From a virus, in the IMG/VR virus record IMGVR_UViG_3300010392_000731, positions 1 to 56,508 of that record: a stretch of 56,508 bases of DNA; one strand, 5' to 3'. The position numbers were made by a program, and so were the translations under genes. The notes under the pieces are model-generated. The model saw only the letters and a program-made list of their open reading frames with translations. It was not told the DNA's origin and ran no database searches. The first letter of the stretch is position 1. Every line of letters starts with the position of its first letter. Positions 1 through 6,916 of the stretch are shown here, piece after piece.

Positions 1-2
1 GT

Positions 3-149
3 GAATATAGAAAAGGGCAATGCCAGCTCGACCCGCTACCATCACCTCAATGGCACGATGCTGCTGATGCTGCTATTTATTGGATTCACATTGCGGAATT
101 GAGAGCACTGACCCAGACAACGGCAGAACAGGAGACTACTAATGCCTGA
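3..149 (+). CDS. 3' end of an unidentified protein
   Basis: An open frame runs in from the window edge for about 48 residues and stops at a TGA eight bases inside the next gene. The composition is protein-like, with a helical stretch HDAADAAIYWIHIAEL near the end. The overlap with the downstream start is typical of this arm. Too little is visible to name a family. A second frame starting at base 1 is also open until base 102, so the choice of frame is probable rather than certain. Confidence 0.55.
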   Translation, partial: EYRKGQCQLDPLPSPQWHDAADAAIYWIHIAELRALTQTTAEQETTNA

Positions 150-612
150 TTTAAAAGACCCAATCCCGGAAGGGCATGGACATGCACCTGATCAGCACAC
201 ACCTGGCGCCAAGTTGGACCATGATAAAATTGACATGAGCCTACTTCAGTTCCTGCCTAACGCACTGCTTGAGATCTGCCGAGTCATGGATTACGGACAG
301 ACGAAATACAGTCGTGGTGGCTTCCTGGAAGTCGATGATGCAATAAACAGGTACACAGCTGCCATGTGGAGACACTACCTGGAAGAATGTAAAGGTGAAA
401 AATTCGACCAAGGTGACCCGTTTTACGACACACCTGAAGGTTTGCCTTTTAAAGGTACTTTACGTCATGACGCTCAATTGGCTATCAATGCCTTGTTCCG
501 TCTCGAGTACAGACTGCGTGAAGAGTACTTAGAAGAAGATACAGAAGCTATGCTTAAACAATTTTATGATGCAGCCACGGAGGTGGACAATGGACCCGAA
601 GAACGTTTCTAG
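142..612 (+). CDS. DUF5664-type dATP/dGTP diphosphohydrolase-like protein
   Basis: The 156-residue product matches from memory the phage DUF5664 family (dATP/dGTP diphosphohydrolase, N-terminal domain). Visible hallmarks are GAKLDHDK at residues 22-29, LPNAL near 39, YGQTKYSRGGF near 51-61, RYTAAMWRH near 70-78, and a closing LRHDAQLAINALFRL near 107-121. Family members are thought to hydrolyse purine deoxynucleotides and so shape the dNTP pool during phage replication. The start at 142 follows GGAGACTACTA, a usable ribosome site. The gene overlaps its upstream neighbour by 8 bases and its downstream neighbour by 23. The MazG-like protein and ThyX in this arm suggest a common role in nucleotide supply. 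The acidic C-terminus falls outside the conserved part. Confidence 0.7.
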   Translation: MPDLKDPIPEGHGHAPDQHTPGAKLDHDKIDMSLLQFLPNALLEICRVMDYGQTKYSRGGFLEVDDAINRYTAAMWRHYLEECKGEKFDQGDPFYDTPEGLPFKGTLRHDAQLAINALFRLEYRLREEYLEEDTEAMLKQFYDAATEVDNGPEERF

Positions 613-823
613 ATTCATGCTTAGAACCATAATTATGATCATACCGATGATCGTTCTTTTTGTAATAGCAGTACTGTGTCTTGTGTTTACTAGCATACAG
701 CAGTTTATTAACTGGACGTTCGGTAAAGTCAGCTACTGGGACGTACCTAATGAGTGGCACCAGATTAAAGAAGATGCCTTTACTTGGTATAAAATATGGC
801 TTCGTGGGTTTGGTGACTTCTAA
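590..823 (+). CDS. Small membrane protein
   Basis: The 77-residue product has one strong hydrophobic segment at about residues 12-36 (IIMIIPMIVLFVIAVLCLVF) followed by an aromatic C-terminal part. ATG 590 was chosen over an upstream ATG at 566 because GGAGG lies about seven bases before it. The preceding gene overlaps by 23 bases and the next gene starts on its stop codon (TAATG). I do not recognise a family. A single-pass inner-membrane protein of the early arm is the most that can be said. Confidence 0.6.
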   Translation: MDPKNVSRFMLRTIIMIIPMIVLFVIAVLCLVFTSIQQFINWTFGKVSYWDVPNEWHQIKEDAFTWYKIWLRGFGDF

Positions 824-966
824 TGGTTGATCTATTAGCCTCAGCAATGGCTTCTACAGGTGGACCCTGGCAACCATGTCACACCGCTGACATCATTGGT
901 CTGCTGATAGTTTCTGCTATGTGTGCCGGCGTACTACTCGGCTACTGTATGGGAAAAAACAAATGA
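823..966 (+). CDS. 47-residue membrane protein
   Basis: This short frame starts on the last base of the previous stop codon (TAATG) and ends in an ATGA overlap with the next gene, which supports translational coupling. The product has one hydrophobic helix at about residues 23-41 (IIGLLIVSAMCAGVLLGY) and a basic tail GKNK. No family was recognised. It may work with the membrane protein encoded just upstream. Confidence 0.5.
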   Translation: MVDLLASAMASTGGPWQPCHTADIIGLLIVSAMCAGVLLGYCMGKNK

Positions 967-1196
967 GCTTCTTCAAATGCAAACATCCATTTCATAACTT
1001 ACTTGTGGAGAAACAAGAAGAGCAAGTCGATTCTGATTTATACCCAAATGAATTCTGGCATGTTACTTATTTCTTTCGCTGCAGTAACTGTGGTGAAAAG
1101 ATAAATAAGACATATGCCAAAGGCAAACGTTCCTTCAAGGACCAACTCGACGTGGACGTAGCTAAACTGAAACGAGATACTAGTGAGTTTCTCTGA
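963..1196 (+). CDS. Small Cys/His protein, possible zinc ribbon
   Basis: The 77-residue product has two clusters of possible metal ligands: CKHPFH near residues 6-11 and CSNCGEK near residues 40-46. The pattern fits a zinc ribbon. ATG 963 was chosen because it forms an ATGA overlap with the preceding stop; an upstream in-frame ATG at 921 would lie inside the preceding gene. The C-terminal half is charged. Function is unknown. Confidence 0.55.
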   Translation: MSFFKCKHPFHNLLVEKQEEQVDSDLYPNEFWHVTYFFRCSNCGEKINKTYAKGKRSFKDQLDVDVAKLKRDTSEFL

Positions 1197-1416
1197 TCAC
1201 GTCTCATACGATTTCGACTTCCACCGGAGACTAGATCTACTGGCGGACCTAATGGAAGTTCCTGGTAAAGATAAACCAATGCGGAAGCTGCAGCGTGAAG
1301 CCTTAAAATACTATCCAATATCCTCTACAGAAGGTATTAGACATTGGATGAAAATACGTATAGCTTTCTTAGCCTGTGATAGGTTACTATCACGAGCTGA
1401 AACCCCGGAGCAGTAA
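1183..1416 (+). CDS. Hypothetical protein
   Basis: The 77-residue product reads from a GTG at 1183, 14 bases inside the previous gene, and ends directly before the next ATG. An in-frame ATG at 1252 is a possible alternative start. The predicted chain is soluble and helical with no recognised motif. The frame is supported by the gap-free packing on both sides. Confidence 0.5.
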   Translation: MSFSDHVSYDFDFHRRLDLLADLMEVPGKDKPMRKLQREALKYYPISSTEGIRHWMKIRIAFLACDRLLSRAETPEQ

Positions 1417-2604
1417 ATGAATTTAAAAGAAATATTAGAAAGATACGGGGACGAACTTCCCCCTGTGACCAAAATGTACATGGAAGACTACATGATAATC
1501 GGTAGTTTCCGTGGCGTAGCCAAGAAGCGTAGTCTTAACGAATCAACCGTTCGAAATATGCTAACGCGAGTTACCAAAAGGTATAGCGCCAAGGATAGCA
1601 CTGTCCCACAGCACATGAACGATAATACTCCTCCTGGATTTGTCGTCGAGAAGTATTCCGCCAACTACAATAGTGATGGTGATCGCACCCAGCACTGGAT
1701 TAAAGCGAATAAGGAAAAGGAAGAGCTCTATAACGACTTAGTCGATGCCATGACTGACCTGGCACAGAACCTTCCCAAACTCCGACCGAACAAGAATTCT
1801 CCGACCAACGTAGATCCCAACCTGCTGACGGTATACCCATTAGGTGACCCTCACATCGGTCTACTCTGCTATGAGCCTGAAGTTGGTGACAACTGGGATC
1901 TAAGCATCGCTGAACAAGTATTCATGCCGTTATTTGATAACCTGGTATCAGTGGCGCCTTCCTCGGAAGAGTGCCTTGTCGTCGATCTGGGTGACTTCTG
2001 GCACTATGATGGTATGGAACAAAAGACCATGCGTTCTGGCCACAAGGTCGATGCCGACGGACGTCCGAGTAAGATGATCCAGGTAGGATTCCGTATCATG
2101 CGCCAAATGATCGATAGTGCCCTTCGAGTTCACAAGATGGTGCATGTCAAGATCATGCCTGGCAATCATGATGACCTGGGATCAATATTCCTCCGGGTGG
2201 CGTTACTACATATCTATGAGAATGAGCCTCGAGTTAACGTTGATCAATCTCCAAACGTGTTCCAATATTTCGATTGGGGCAAGAACCTTCTTGGTATACA
2301 CCATGGTGACAAATGTAAAGCTACGCAACTTCCTATGGTTATGGCTGCTGATCAGCCTGAGCTTTGGGGCTCCACAAAATTTCGTAAATGGCTCATCGGA
2401 CATTTCCACAATGACAGTTCTATTATCTACAATGGTAAAGAAATGCAGGGATGTACCGCGGAGACTTTCCGTACGATCGTAGGCCGAGAGGGCTATGCCC
2501 ATGAAGCCGGATATCGATCCGATCAGGACGGTAAAGCAATAGTATTCCATAAGGAATACGGTGAAATCGAACGATATACCGTCAATATAAGTCAAATCAG
2601 ATAA
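1417..2604 (+). CDS. Calcineurin-like metallophosphoesterase with N-terminal HTH-like part
   Basis: The 395-residue protein carries the full metallophosphoesterase motif series: GDPHIG (D144, H146), LGDFWHYDG (D193), GNHDD (N250, H251), IHHGD (H295-H296) and GHFH (H329, H331). These residues bind two metal ions in phosphodiesterases and nucleases of the Mre11/SbcD type. The first ~60 residues contain a helix-turn-helix-like segment (FRGVAKKRSLNESTVRNML). HTH plus phosphoesterase proteins are common in tailed phages and are usually annotated as DNA repair exonucleases. The nuclease role is inferred from the family. The gene sits in the early arm with replication genes and starts the base after the preceding stop codon. 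Confidence 0.85.
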   Translation: MNLKEILERYGDELPPVTKMYMEDYMIIGSFRGVAKKRSLNESTVRNMLTRVTKRYSAKDSTVPQHMNDNTPPGFVVEKYSANYNSDGDRTQHWIKANKEKEELYNDLVDAMTDLAQNLPKLRPNKNSPTNVDPNLLTVYPLGDPHIGLLCYEPEVGDNWDLSIAEQVFMPLFDNLVSVAPSSEECLVVDLGDFWHYDGMEQKTMRSGHKVDADGRPSKMIQVGFRIMRQMIDSALRVHKMVHVKIMPGNHDDLGSIFLRVALLHIYENEPRVNVDQSPNVFQYFDWGKNLLGIHHGDKCKATQLPMVMAADQPELWGSTKFRKWLIGHFHNDSSIIYNGKEMQGCTAETFRTIVGREGYAHEAGYRSDQDGKAIVFHKEYGEIERYTVNISQIR

Positions 2605-2720
2605 TGAAATGGAACGCGGCTAAAAAGTACGGAAGGCGTAAAGCCGGTACTTGGGGCCGTACTGCAAAAAAGTACGCTAAGCGTGTTGCATCAAAAGCTC
2701 TCAGGAGATTTAAGCCATGA
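2604..2720 (+). CDS. 38-residue strongly basic peptide
   Basis: The frame is linked by TAATG to the phosphoesterase gene and by ATGA to the next gene. The product is rich in Lys and Arg (KKYGRRKAG, TAKKYAKRV, KALRRFKP), which suggests nucleic-acid or membrane-surface binding. No family was recognised. The double start-stop overlap is the main support for it being real. Confidence 0.5.
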   Translation: MKWNAAKKYGRRKAGTWGRTAKKYAKRVASKALRRFKP

Positions 2721-2926
2721 AATACGTCATAATGACAAATCCGAACGGGTTTCAGCTGAAAGATGATGGTACTATTGCTGACTACCAAACTTCTGAAGAG
2801 GCCATGAAGCACATGGGTCCCGGAGATCAAATTATACCTATCTACGATACGGAAAATGTAGTTGACTTCCAAACAGGTGAGCGTAGGCTTCCAATTTTTA
2901 ACAGGAGTGGCCTTCGTGACCATTAA
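2717..2926 (+). CDS. Hypothetical protein, 69 residues
   Basis: The start forms an ATGA overlap with the preceding stop and is preceded by CAGGAG. The product is a small soluble protein (MKYVIMTNPNGFQLKDDG...) that looks like a compact beta-rich fold. No family was recognised. It overlaps the next gene by 11 bases. Confidence 0.55.
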   Translation: MKYVIMTNPNGFQLKDDGTIADYQTSEEAMKHMGPGDQIIPIYDTENVVDFQTGERRLPIFNRSGLRDH

Positions 2927-3089
2927 TCACTATAGACGCTGTTGGGCCTGTGGTAAGCTCATAAAGAATGTATCAGATCTCTACGATGACATCTGTAATA
3001 GGTGTTCATTAATTAAACCAGTCCCAAAAAGGGGTCTATCATACCCAGATGAGGACTTATCTAAACTTTCAACTAAGGAAAAATCATGA
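2916..3089 (+). CDS. Small zinc-finger-like protein
   Basis: The 57-residue product has CWACGK and CNRCS, a CxxC...CxxC pattern expected to hold one zinc ion. GTG 2916 was chosen because AGGAG lies eight bases upstream; a longer TTG frame has no ribosome site. The gene overlaps its neighbours at both ends. It is one of several Cys-pair mini-proteins in this arm. Confidence 0.55.
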   Translation: MTINHYRRCWACGKLIKNVSDLYDDICNRCSLIKPVPKRGLSYPDEDLSKLSTKEKS

Positions 3090-3550
3090 AACTTAATTAT
3101 TTTTTAATCGGATTAGTAGCAGCACTACTCTCATTCCCAGCGTTTGCACAACCTGGTGGTAACGGAAACGGCCATGGTGCCGGTGGCGGAAACAGCGGAA
3201 ACGGTGTTGGCAATTCATCTGGTGGAAACCAGGGCAATGACTCCGGAAATGGTAACGCAAATGGCTCTCATGGAGGCAGCAATGGAAATGGTAATGGAAA
3301 TGGCTCAGGTTCTGGGTCTGGTAACGGTAGCGGTAATGGCTCTGGTTCTGGTGGCACTGGTGGTTCTGGTTCTTCTGGCGGTAGTTCTGGTAGTTCGGGA
3401 TCCGGTTCTGGGTCAAGCGGAGCTGGAAGCTCAGGTAGCGGATCGGGATCGTCTGGCGGCGGAAATGGAGGCTCAAGTTCTGGTGGCAGCAATGGTGGAT
3501 CTAACGGAAGCTCAGCGGCAGACTGTTTCTCATGGGAAACCTGGTGCTAA
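3086..3550 (+). CDS. Exported Gly/Ser/Asn-rich low-complexity protein
   Basis: The first 21 residues form a textbook Sec signal peptide: MKLN, a hydrophobic core FLIGLVAALLSF, and a cleavage site PAFA before QPGG. The rest (about residues 22-140) is almost only Gly, Ser and Asn in short irregular repeats such as NGNGNGSGSG. The chain ends in a short unique tail with two Cys residues (ADCFSWETWC). No domain is recognised. The signal implies secretion across the inner membrane of the infected cell. A flexible spacer, surface-coating or aggregating role is possible but not shown. Other frames over the repeats are also open, an effect of the repeat composition. Confidence 0.75.
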   Translation: MKLNYFLIGLVAALLSFPAFAQPGGNGNGHGAGGGNSGNGVGNSSGGNQGNDSGNGNANGSHGGSNGNGNGNGSGSGSGNGSGNGSGSGGTGGSGSSGGSSGSSGSGSGSSGAGSSGSGSGSSGGGNGGSSSGGSNGGSNGSSAADCFSWETWC

Positions 3551-3609
3551 GCTTGCATCAAGAGCTCCTAAAGGATAGAATCGTGAAAACGACCTAATCA
3601 GGAGCTATT

Positions 3610-3894
3610 ATGCCCGGTTCAACACAAGCACCAACTAAGTTCATCGACATCAAAGACAAAGTCGGTGAAGCTCTCCGCGGTATGACACCTGATTCCCTAG
3701 CGTTTTTTCTAGGGAGTCAAATTCCTTCTGCACAAGGAACAGGTATTGACCCAAGACGCCTTCCTTTTAATGATGTATCGCCACAGCTGCGTGATCAAAG
3801 ACAACAAAGCCTGGCTAATCCTCAACAGCAAAATCCCTTTAGCATATTTGGAGCTATTAACGCTCTGAATGCCAACGCTAACGCCCGGAAATAA
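3610..3894 (+). CDS. Hypothetical protein, 94 residues
   Basis: The gene starts behind AGGAGCTATT, a good ribosome site, after a 59-base gap. The product is soluble, with a Gln-rich segment (RDQRQQSLANPQQQ) and a C-terminal Asn/Ala-rich stretch. No family was recognised. The 88 bases after it, before the tRNA, contain a CCGGT-TTCT-ACCGG hairpin at 3917-3930 and nothing else I can name. Confidence 0.55.
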   Translation: MPGSTQAPTKFIDIKDKVGEALRGMTPDSLAFFLGSQIPSAQGTGIDPRRLPFNDVSPQLRDQRQQSLANPQQQNPFSIFGAINALNANANARK

Positions 3895-3982
3895 TTTCAT
3901 GAAGTGGTCCCCTGGTCCGGTTTCTACCGGCAGGTTTCTCGGCGTCATTCCCTGCGCTGACCGTAATGGGATTCAAATTTAA

Positions 3983-4058
3983 TCCAAGATAGCTCAACTG
4001 GTAGGGCAGCGGCCTGTTAAGTCGCAGGTTGCTGGTTCGATCCCAGCTCTTGGAGCCA
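3983..4058 (+). tRNA. tRNA-Asn (GTT)
   Basis: A complete cloverleaf can be folded by hand. The acceptor stem is TCCAAGA/TCTTGGA, and the D stem is GCTC/GGGC with GGTA in the loop. The anticodon stem GCGGC/GTCGC encloses the loop CTGTTAA, which gives anticodon GTT. The T arm is GCTGG-TTCGATC-CCAGC. The discriminator is G and CCA is encoded. It reads AAC and AAU codons. It is the only tRNA found in the window and sits between small genes and a structured RNA. Confidence 0.95.
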
Positions 4059-4077
4059 ACACAACCTGGACAATATA

Positions 4078-4317
4078 ATGATTAAAGTTACAGCAAAAAT
4101 TATGACAGAGGTCGAATATACTTTCGACAATAACGACCATAGCAGTGCTAAACGTGCTCTGCTCGATCGCCTGGCTATTGATGGATACGTAAATAGCGAG
4201 ATAATCACAATCTCTACTGAAACTGCGACTAAAAAACCTGGCTCTCGTAATGCTGACATAAACGAATACCTACCAGGACCCAGAAGCTTCGGTTACATGT
4301 ACGGATATTTCCCATAA
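4078..4317 (+). CDS. Hypothetical protein, 79 residues
   Basis: A small soluble protein (MIKVTAKIMTEVEYTF...) with an alternating strand-helix look and a C-terminal aromatic tail (FGYMYGYFP). It lies between the tRNA and the structured RNA. No family and no clear ribosome site were recognised (CTGGACAATATA precedes the ATG). Confidence 0.5.
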   Translation: MIKVTAKIMTEVEYTFDNNDHSSAKRALLDRLAIDGYVNSEIITISTETATKKPGSRNADINEYLPGPRSFGYMYGYFP

Positions 4318-4320
4318 CAT

Positions 4321-4587
4321 AAAAGAGTGCTAGAACCCCGTTAGTACCAGTGCACTGGAAAAGCGACGGATGTCGGTGACTTGAGGCGGTTACCTGTAAA
4401 ACTCTCGGAACCTATGCCTCACAGTTTTGTCCTGGAGTCTGCGCCTACAGGCTTGTATAGGCGCGCATACATCGTGAAGGCTAGAAACCTTCAGCGGATG
4501 GATCAGGGCAAATTAAACAAGCGAACCTTTTCCTCAAGATGTAGGTTCGTTTCTTTGCCCCGGTAGTATAATTGCCGGGGCTTTTTT
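4321..4587 (+). ncRNA. Unidentified structured RNA ending in a terminator
   Basis: A stretch of about 285 bases without a convincing gene, in an arm where genes otherwise overlap. It folds into many helices: CCAG-TGCA-CTGG (4347-4358), CGAC-GGAT-GTCG (4364-4375), GGTGAC/GTTACC (4375-4394), GTAAAACT/AGTTTTGT (4396-4403 with 4423-4430), GCGCCTA/TAGGCGC (4441-4464), TGAAGG/CCTTCA (4475-4493), a 10-bp stem at 4519-4528/4543-4552, and the terminator. Two loops are complementary: TGAGGC at 4382-4387 and GCCTCA at 4416-4421, which would form a six-pair kissing interaction. I do not recognise the class. It could be a trans-acting phage RNA or a leader of the lipoprotein gene. Confidence 0.6.
4557..4587 (+). 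terminator. Rho-independent terminator of the structured RNA
   Basis: GCCCCGG (4557-4563) pairs with CCGGGGC (4575-4581) around an 11-base loop, and six T residues follow directly. This is a strong intrinsic terminator. It gives the upstream RNA a defined 3' end just before the ribosome site of the lipoprotein gene. Confidence 0.85.
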
Positions 4588-4603
4588 ATTCCTGGAGGAA
4601 AAT

Positions 4604-4810
4604 ATGAAATTACTAATACTCCTACTTCCCCTTACTTTACTTTTCGGCTGCACTGTGTTCGATCCTTCAATGGAAGATACGATCGCAACAGTCCGTAGCC
4701 AAGGTGGTTGCTCCCACGTTGGGACAGAAATTAAAGTACAGATCAGAAACATAGGTGGCGTTGAGTCAATCATGATCAACTGTGACTGGACCGTAGCGGA
4801 CGGTTTCTGA
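4604..4810 (+). CDS. Small early lipoprotein
   Basis: The 68-residue precursor has a signal sequence MKLLILLLPLTL ending in the lipobox LFGC (Cys16), so it should be lipid-anchored after signal peptidase II cleavage. The mature part is about 53 residues with two further Cys residues (GGCSHVG and INCDW). CTGGAGGAAAAT before the ATG is a strong ribosome site. It is far from the lysis block, so a spanin role is unlikely. Early phage lipoproteins such as T5 Llp block receptors and prevent superinfection; that role here is inference only. Confidence 0.7.
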   Translation: MKLLILLLPLTLLFGCTVFDPSMEDTIATVRSQGGCSHVGTEIKVQIRNIGGVESIMINCDWTVADGF

Positions 4811-4986
4811 TGAACATAGATTACATAAAAACAATAGATGTTAAACACGCATCACTAGCTCCTGATGGTGAATTAGTCGATAATTTTGCTATCGTGGACT
4901 TTCTACTGAAGCATATAGAAGAGCTGGAATTCTTTAAAGCTTACGTTATCCAAAATAACGAAGCATGTAGCGTACACACACCATGA
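4810..4986 (+). CDS. Hypothetical protein, 58 residues
   Basis: Starts on the last base of the lipoprotein stop (TGATG) and ends in an ATGA overlap with the next gene. The product is acidic and helical toward the C-terminus (VDFLLKHIEELEFFKAYVI). No family was recognised. Support comes from the coupled starts and the protein-like composition. Confidence 0.5.
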   Translation: MNIDYIKTIDVKHASLAPDGELVDNFAIVDFLLKHIEELEFFKAYVIQNNEACSVHTP

Positions 4987-5228
4987 TGAACTGGATAAAA
5001 ATAGATGACCAACTGCCAGATCCTAAACAGCCGATTCGGGCTAAATTCGAGTACCAAGGCAAGATACAAGAATGTAATGGCTGCCGAAGTGGCCACGAAG
5101 AAAAGGTTGTGCTATTTGACTTCTATTCTGGTACAGGCGCTGGAACTATCATTGAATGGCAGCCAAGAGAGTTACCGAATAAACCTGATGCCCATCCTTG
5201 GACTGGTATCGAAAACAAAGGATTTTAA
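4983..5228 (+). CDS. DUF551-like protein
   Basis: The 81-residue product begins with WIKIDDQLPDPKQPI and later has IIEWQPRELP, which resembles the W-x-x-x-x-x-x-LP ... W-x-P pattern of DUF551, a small family common in phages of Gram-negative hosts with no proven function. Either of two adjacent ATG codons could be the start. The first overlaps the previous stop (ATGA). Confidence 0.55.
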   Translation: MMNWIKIDDQLPDPKQPIRAKFEYQGKIQECNGCRSGHEEKVVLFDFYSGTGAGTIIEWQPRELPNKPDAHPWTGIENKGF

Positions 5229-5231
5229 TCA

Positions 5232-5462
5232 ATGAAAAAAGTTGAAACTAGACAAGTTGGTATTTACTACTGTGACATCTGCGGTGAAGAATGTGGTTTA
5301 CCTTATCATGGTTACGACAGTATAGGCTATGGTTCGTGTTGTTCCCGCCTAATGAGTAAACTCGAAAAGGCCGAAGTAATCGAAGAGTTATGTAAAAAAG
5401 TTCCGTTATTCGCTGATTTCTTCAGTAGACGTGAACAAGCAAAGGAGAATAAAGAACAATGA
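5232..5462 (+). CDS. Small Cys-rich protein
   Basis: The 76-residue product has CDICGEEC near residues 14-21 and a CC pair near residues 36-37, which suggests a metal site. The C-terminal half is a charged helix. It starts three bases after the DUF551-like gene and overlaps the helicase gene by four bases (ATGA). Function is unknown. Confidence 0.55.
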   Translation: MKKVETRQVGIYYCDICGEECGLPYHGYDSIGYGSCCSRLMSKLEKAEVIEELCKKVPLFADFFSRREQAKENKEQ

Positions 5463-6856
5463 GTATGCCGATTTACACTGGCCAGCAGCATGATGTGCTG
5501 GACTACACGATTGAAAAAGACGGGATCCTTCTCGTCGAAGCAGGTCCTGGTACCGGCAAATCATTCATGTCCAGGGAAGTAGCTGCAGCTGTGCAGCCTA
5601 AACGTGCCCTGTACACCGCTTTCAATAAAGCCATAGTCATGGAAGGCATTGCCCGATTCAAAGGCCTGAACGTTGAATGCAAGACCATGCATGCCTTGGC
5701 GTACCGTTACTGCAAACCGCATTGCGATATCAGTGACATCAGCTACAAGTGCATCACTGAAAAGATACCTTACAAAGCGAAGCGACGTGTTATCGATGCC
5801 ATCAACGAATTCTTCGTATCTGCTTCTGCTGATATGTACGATTACATGGAAGAGTACTTCGACAAGCCGGAGGACATAAAGTATCAAGCCGTAGCTGTCA
5901 AATACATCGAGATGATGATCAAAAAGGAGCTTGCTCCGACGTTCAACTTCATGCTGAAATACTTTCACCTGTGCCTGGTCGCTGGAACTGTAAAATGCCA
6001 GTATGACCTGGTGATCCTGGATGAGATCAACGACACCACAGCTGTGGTACTCGAGATCTTCAAACTGATCGAGGCGCCTAAGAAACTCGGTCTAGGTGAA
6101 ACGAATCAGGCTATCTACGACTTCCTTAACTTGGTCAATGGTTTCGAGCTACTCGAGGATGATTCAGAGACACTGCGCTTGACCCAGTCATTCCGCTGCA
6201 GCGAACAAATCGCAAACCGTATCCAAACGTTTATGCGTAACGACGTAAACCCTGACTTCGAGTTTATCGGAACTGATGAGCCCGTAGCTAATGGGAAAAC
6301 CTTGTACTGCACCGCAACTAACGCCTCTATAATCAATCAGATTCATGAGCGTCTTGCTGACAACCAGGGATTTCATTTACTGCGGGAACTGAGCGAGATC
6401 TTCGCCTACCCAATGGCCATAATTACTGCCGGCCGGGGTAAGTCAGTTTACCAGTTTAAGTATAAGTTCCTGGAAGACGAATTCGAGGAGTACACTAAAA
6501 TAGGTACGAAAGGTTACAGTTGGTTTCAACACCTGCTGGAAGCTGTTGGTGACAACGAAACAAAATCTGCAGTTAACTTGTTGATGAGACTGAAACGTCA
6601 AAACGTCAATCTGTTCGACTTGTATAATGCTGCTAAGGCTGCTGACGACGATCTGTACTACACGATCGCAACAGTATTTACATCTAAAGGTCTCGAGTTC
6701 GAGCAGGTGTATATCTGTGATGACCTGAACTCACGGATTAGTAAAATTCGTGAAGAAGGTGGCATTAAAAACCATGATGATCTGGTAGCGTTTCGATGCT
6801 ACTATGTCGCCGTATCACGTTGTGGCGTTGACCTAATAAACGCAACAGCGCTGTAA
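5459..6856 (+). CDS. UvrD/Rep-like superfamily 1 DNA helicase
   Basis: The 465-residue protein shows the SF1 motif series in order: GPGTGKS Walker A (residues 29-35), VILDEIND motif II (185-192), ETNQAIYDF motif III (about 214-222), LTQSFRCSEQIA motif IV (about 241-252), VFTSKGLEFEQVYICDD motif V (about 407-423) and YVAVSRC motif VI near 450. Such enzymes unwind DNA using ATP, and phage members (T4 Dda, N4 gp37 by analogy) help replication start or remove bound proteins. Motif II reads DEIN instead of the usual DEAQ. The chain is short for UvrD, consistent with the small phage type. Its stop codon lies in a predicted RNA pseudoknot. Confidence 0.85.
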   Translation: MSMPIYTGQQHDVLDYTIEKDGILLVEAGPGTGKSFMSREVAAAVQPKRALYTAFNKAIVMEGIARFKGLNVECKTMHALAYRYCKPHCDISDISYKCITEKIPYKAKRRVIDAINEFFVSASADMYDYMEEYFDKPEDIKYQAVAVKYIEMMIKKELAPTFNFMLKYFHLCLVAGTVKCQYDLVILDEINDTTAVVLEIFKLIEAPKKLGLGETNQAIYDFLNLVNGFELLEDDSETLRLTQSFRCSEQIANRIQTFMRNDVNPDFEFIGTDEPVANGKTLYCTATNASIINQIHERLADNQGFHLLRELSEIFAYPMAIITAGRGKSVYQFKYKFLEDEFEEYTKIGTKGYSWFQHLLEAVGDNETKSAVNLLMRLKRQNVNLFDLYNAAKAADDDLYYTIATVFTSKGLEFEQVYICDDLNSRISKIREEGGIKNHDDLVAFRCYYVAVSRCGVDLINATAL

Positions 6857-6896
6857 ACTGAAACTCTCACAGTTTACCTTGCCGAAGATGAGAGTT
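6853..6896 (+). promoter_or_regulatory. H-type RNA pseudoknot in the leader of the next gene
   Basis: Two perfect 8-bp stems interlock. GTAAACTG (6853-6860) pairs with CAGTTTAC (6870-6877). AACTCTCA (6862-6869), inside that loop, pairs with TGAGAGTT (6889-6896). Loop 1 is one base, the stems abut with no spacer, and the last loop is 11 bases, which suits a coaxial H-type pseudoknot. It covers the helicase stop codon (6854-6856) and lies 21 bases before the next start. It could protect an mRNA end or control translation. Confidence 0.65.
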
Positions 6897-6916
6897 AAAC
6901 CTTAAGGGAAAATGAC

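Noticed and set aside
3240-3520. Short repeats resembling a CRISPR or tandem repeat array
   Set aside because: The repeats are irregular codon-level Gly/Ser/Asn repeats without fixed spacers.
3093-3578. Long open frames on both strands over the Gly-rich gene
   Set aside because: They are a by-product of the simple GGN/AGC-type repeats. Only the frame with a signal peptide and a proper start is sensible.
4347-4358. CCAGTGCACTGG palindrome as a protein operator
   Set aside because: It is part of a run of RNA hairpins and no second copy was seen in the window, so an RNA element is the simpler reading.
4381-4566. 61-residue open frame inside the structured RNA
   Set aside because: It starts at TTG without a ribosome site, has poor composition, and its bases are largely committed to strong helices and the terminator.
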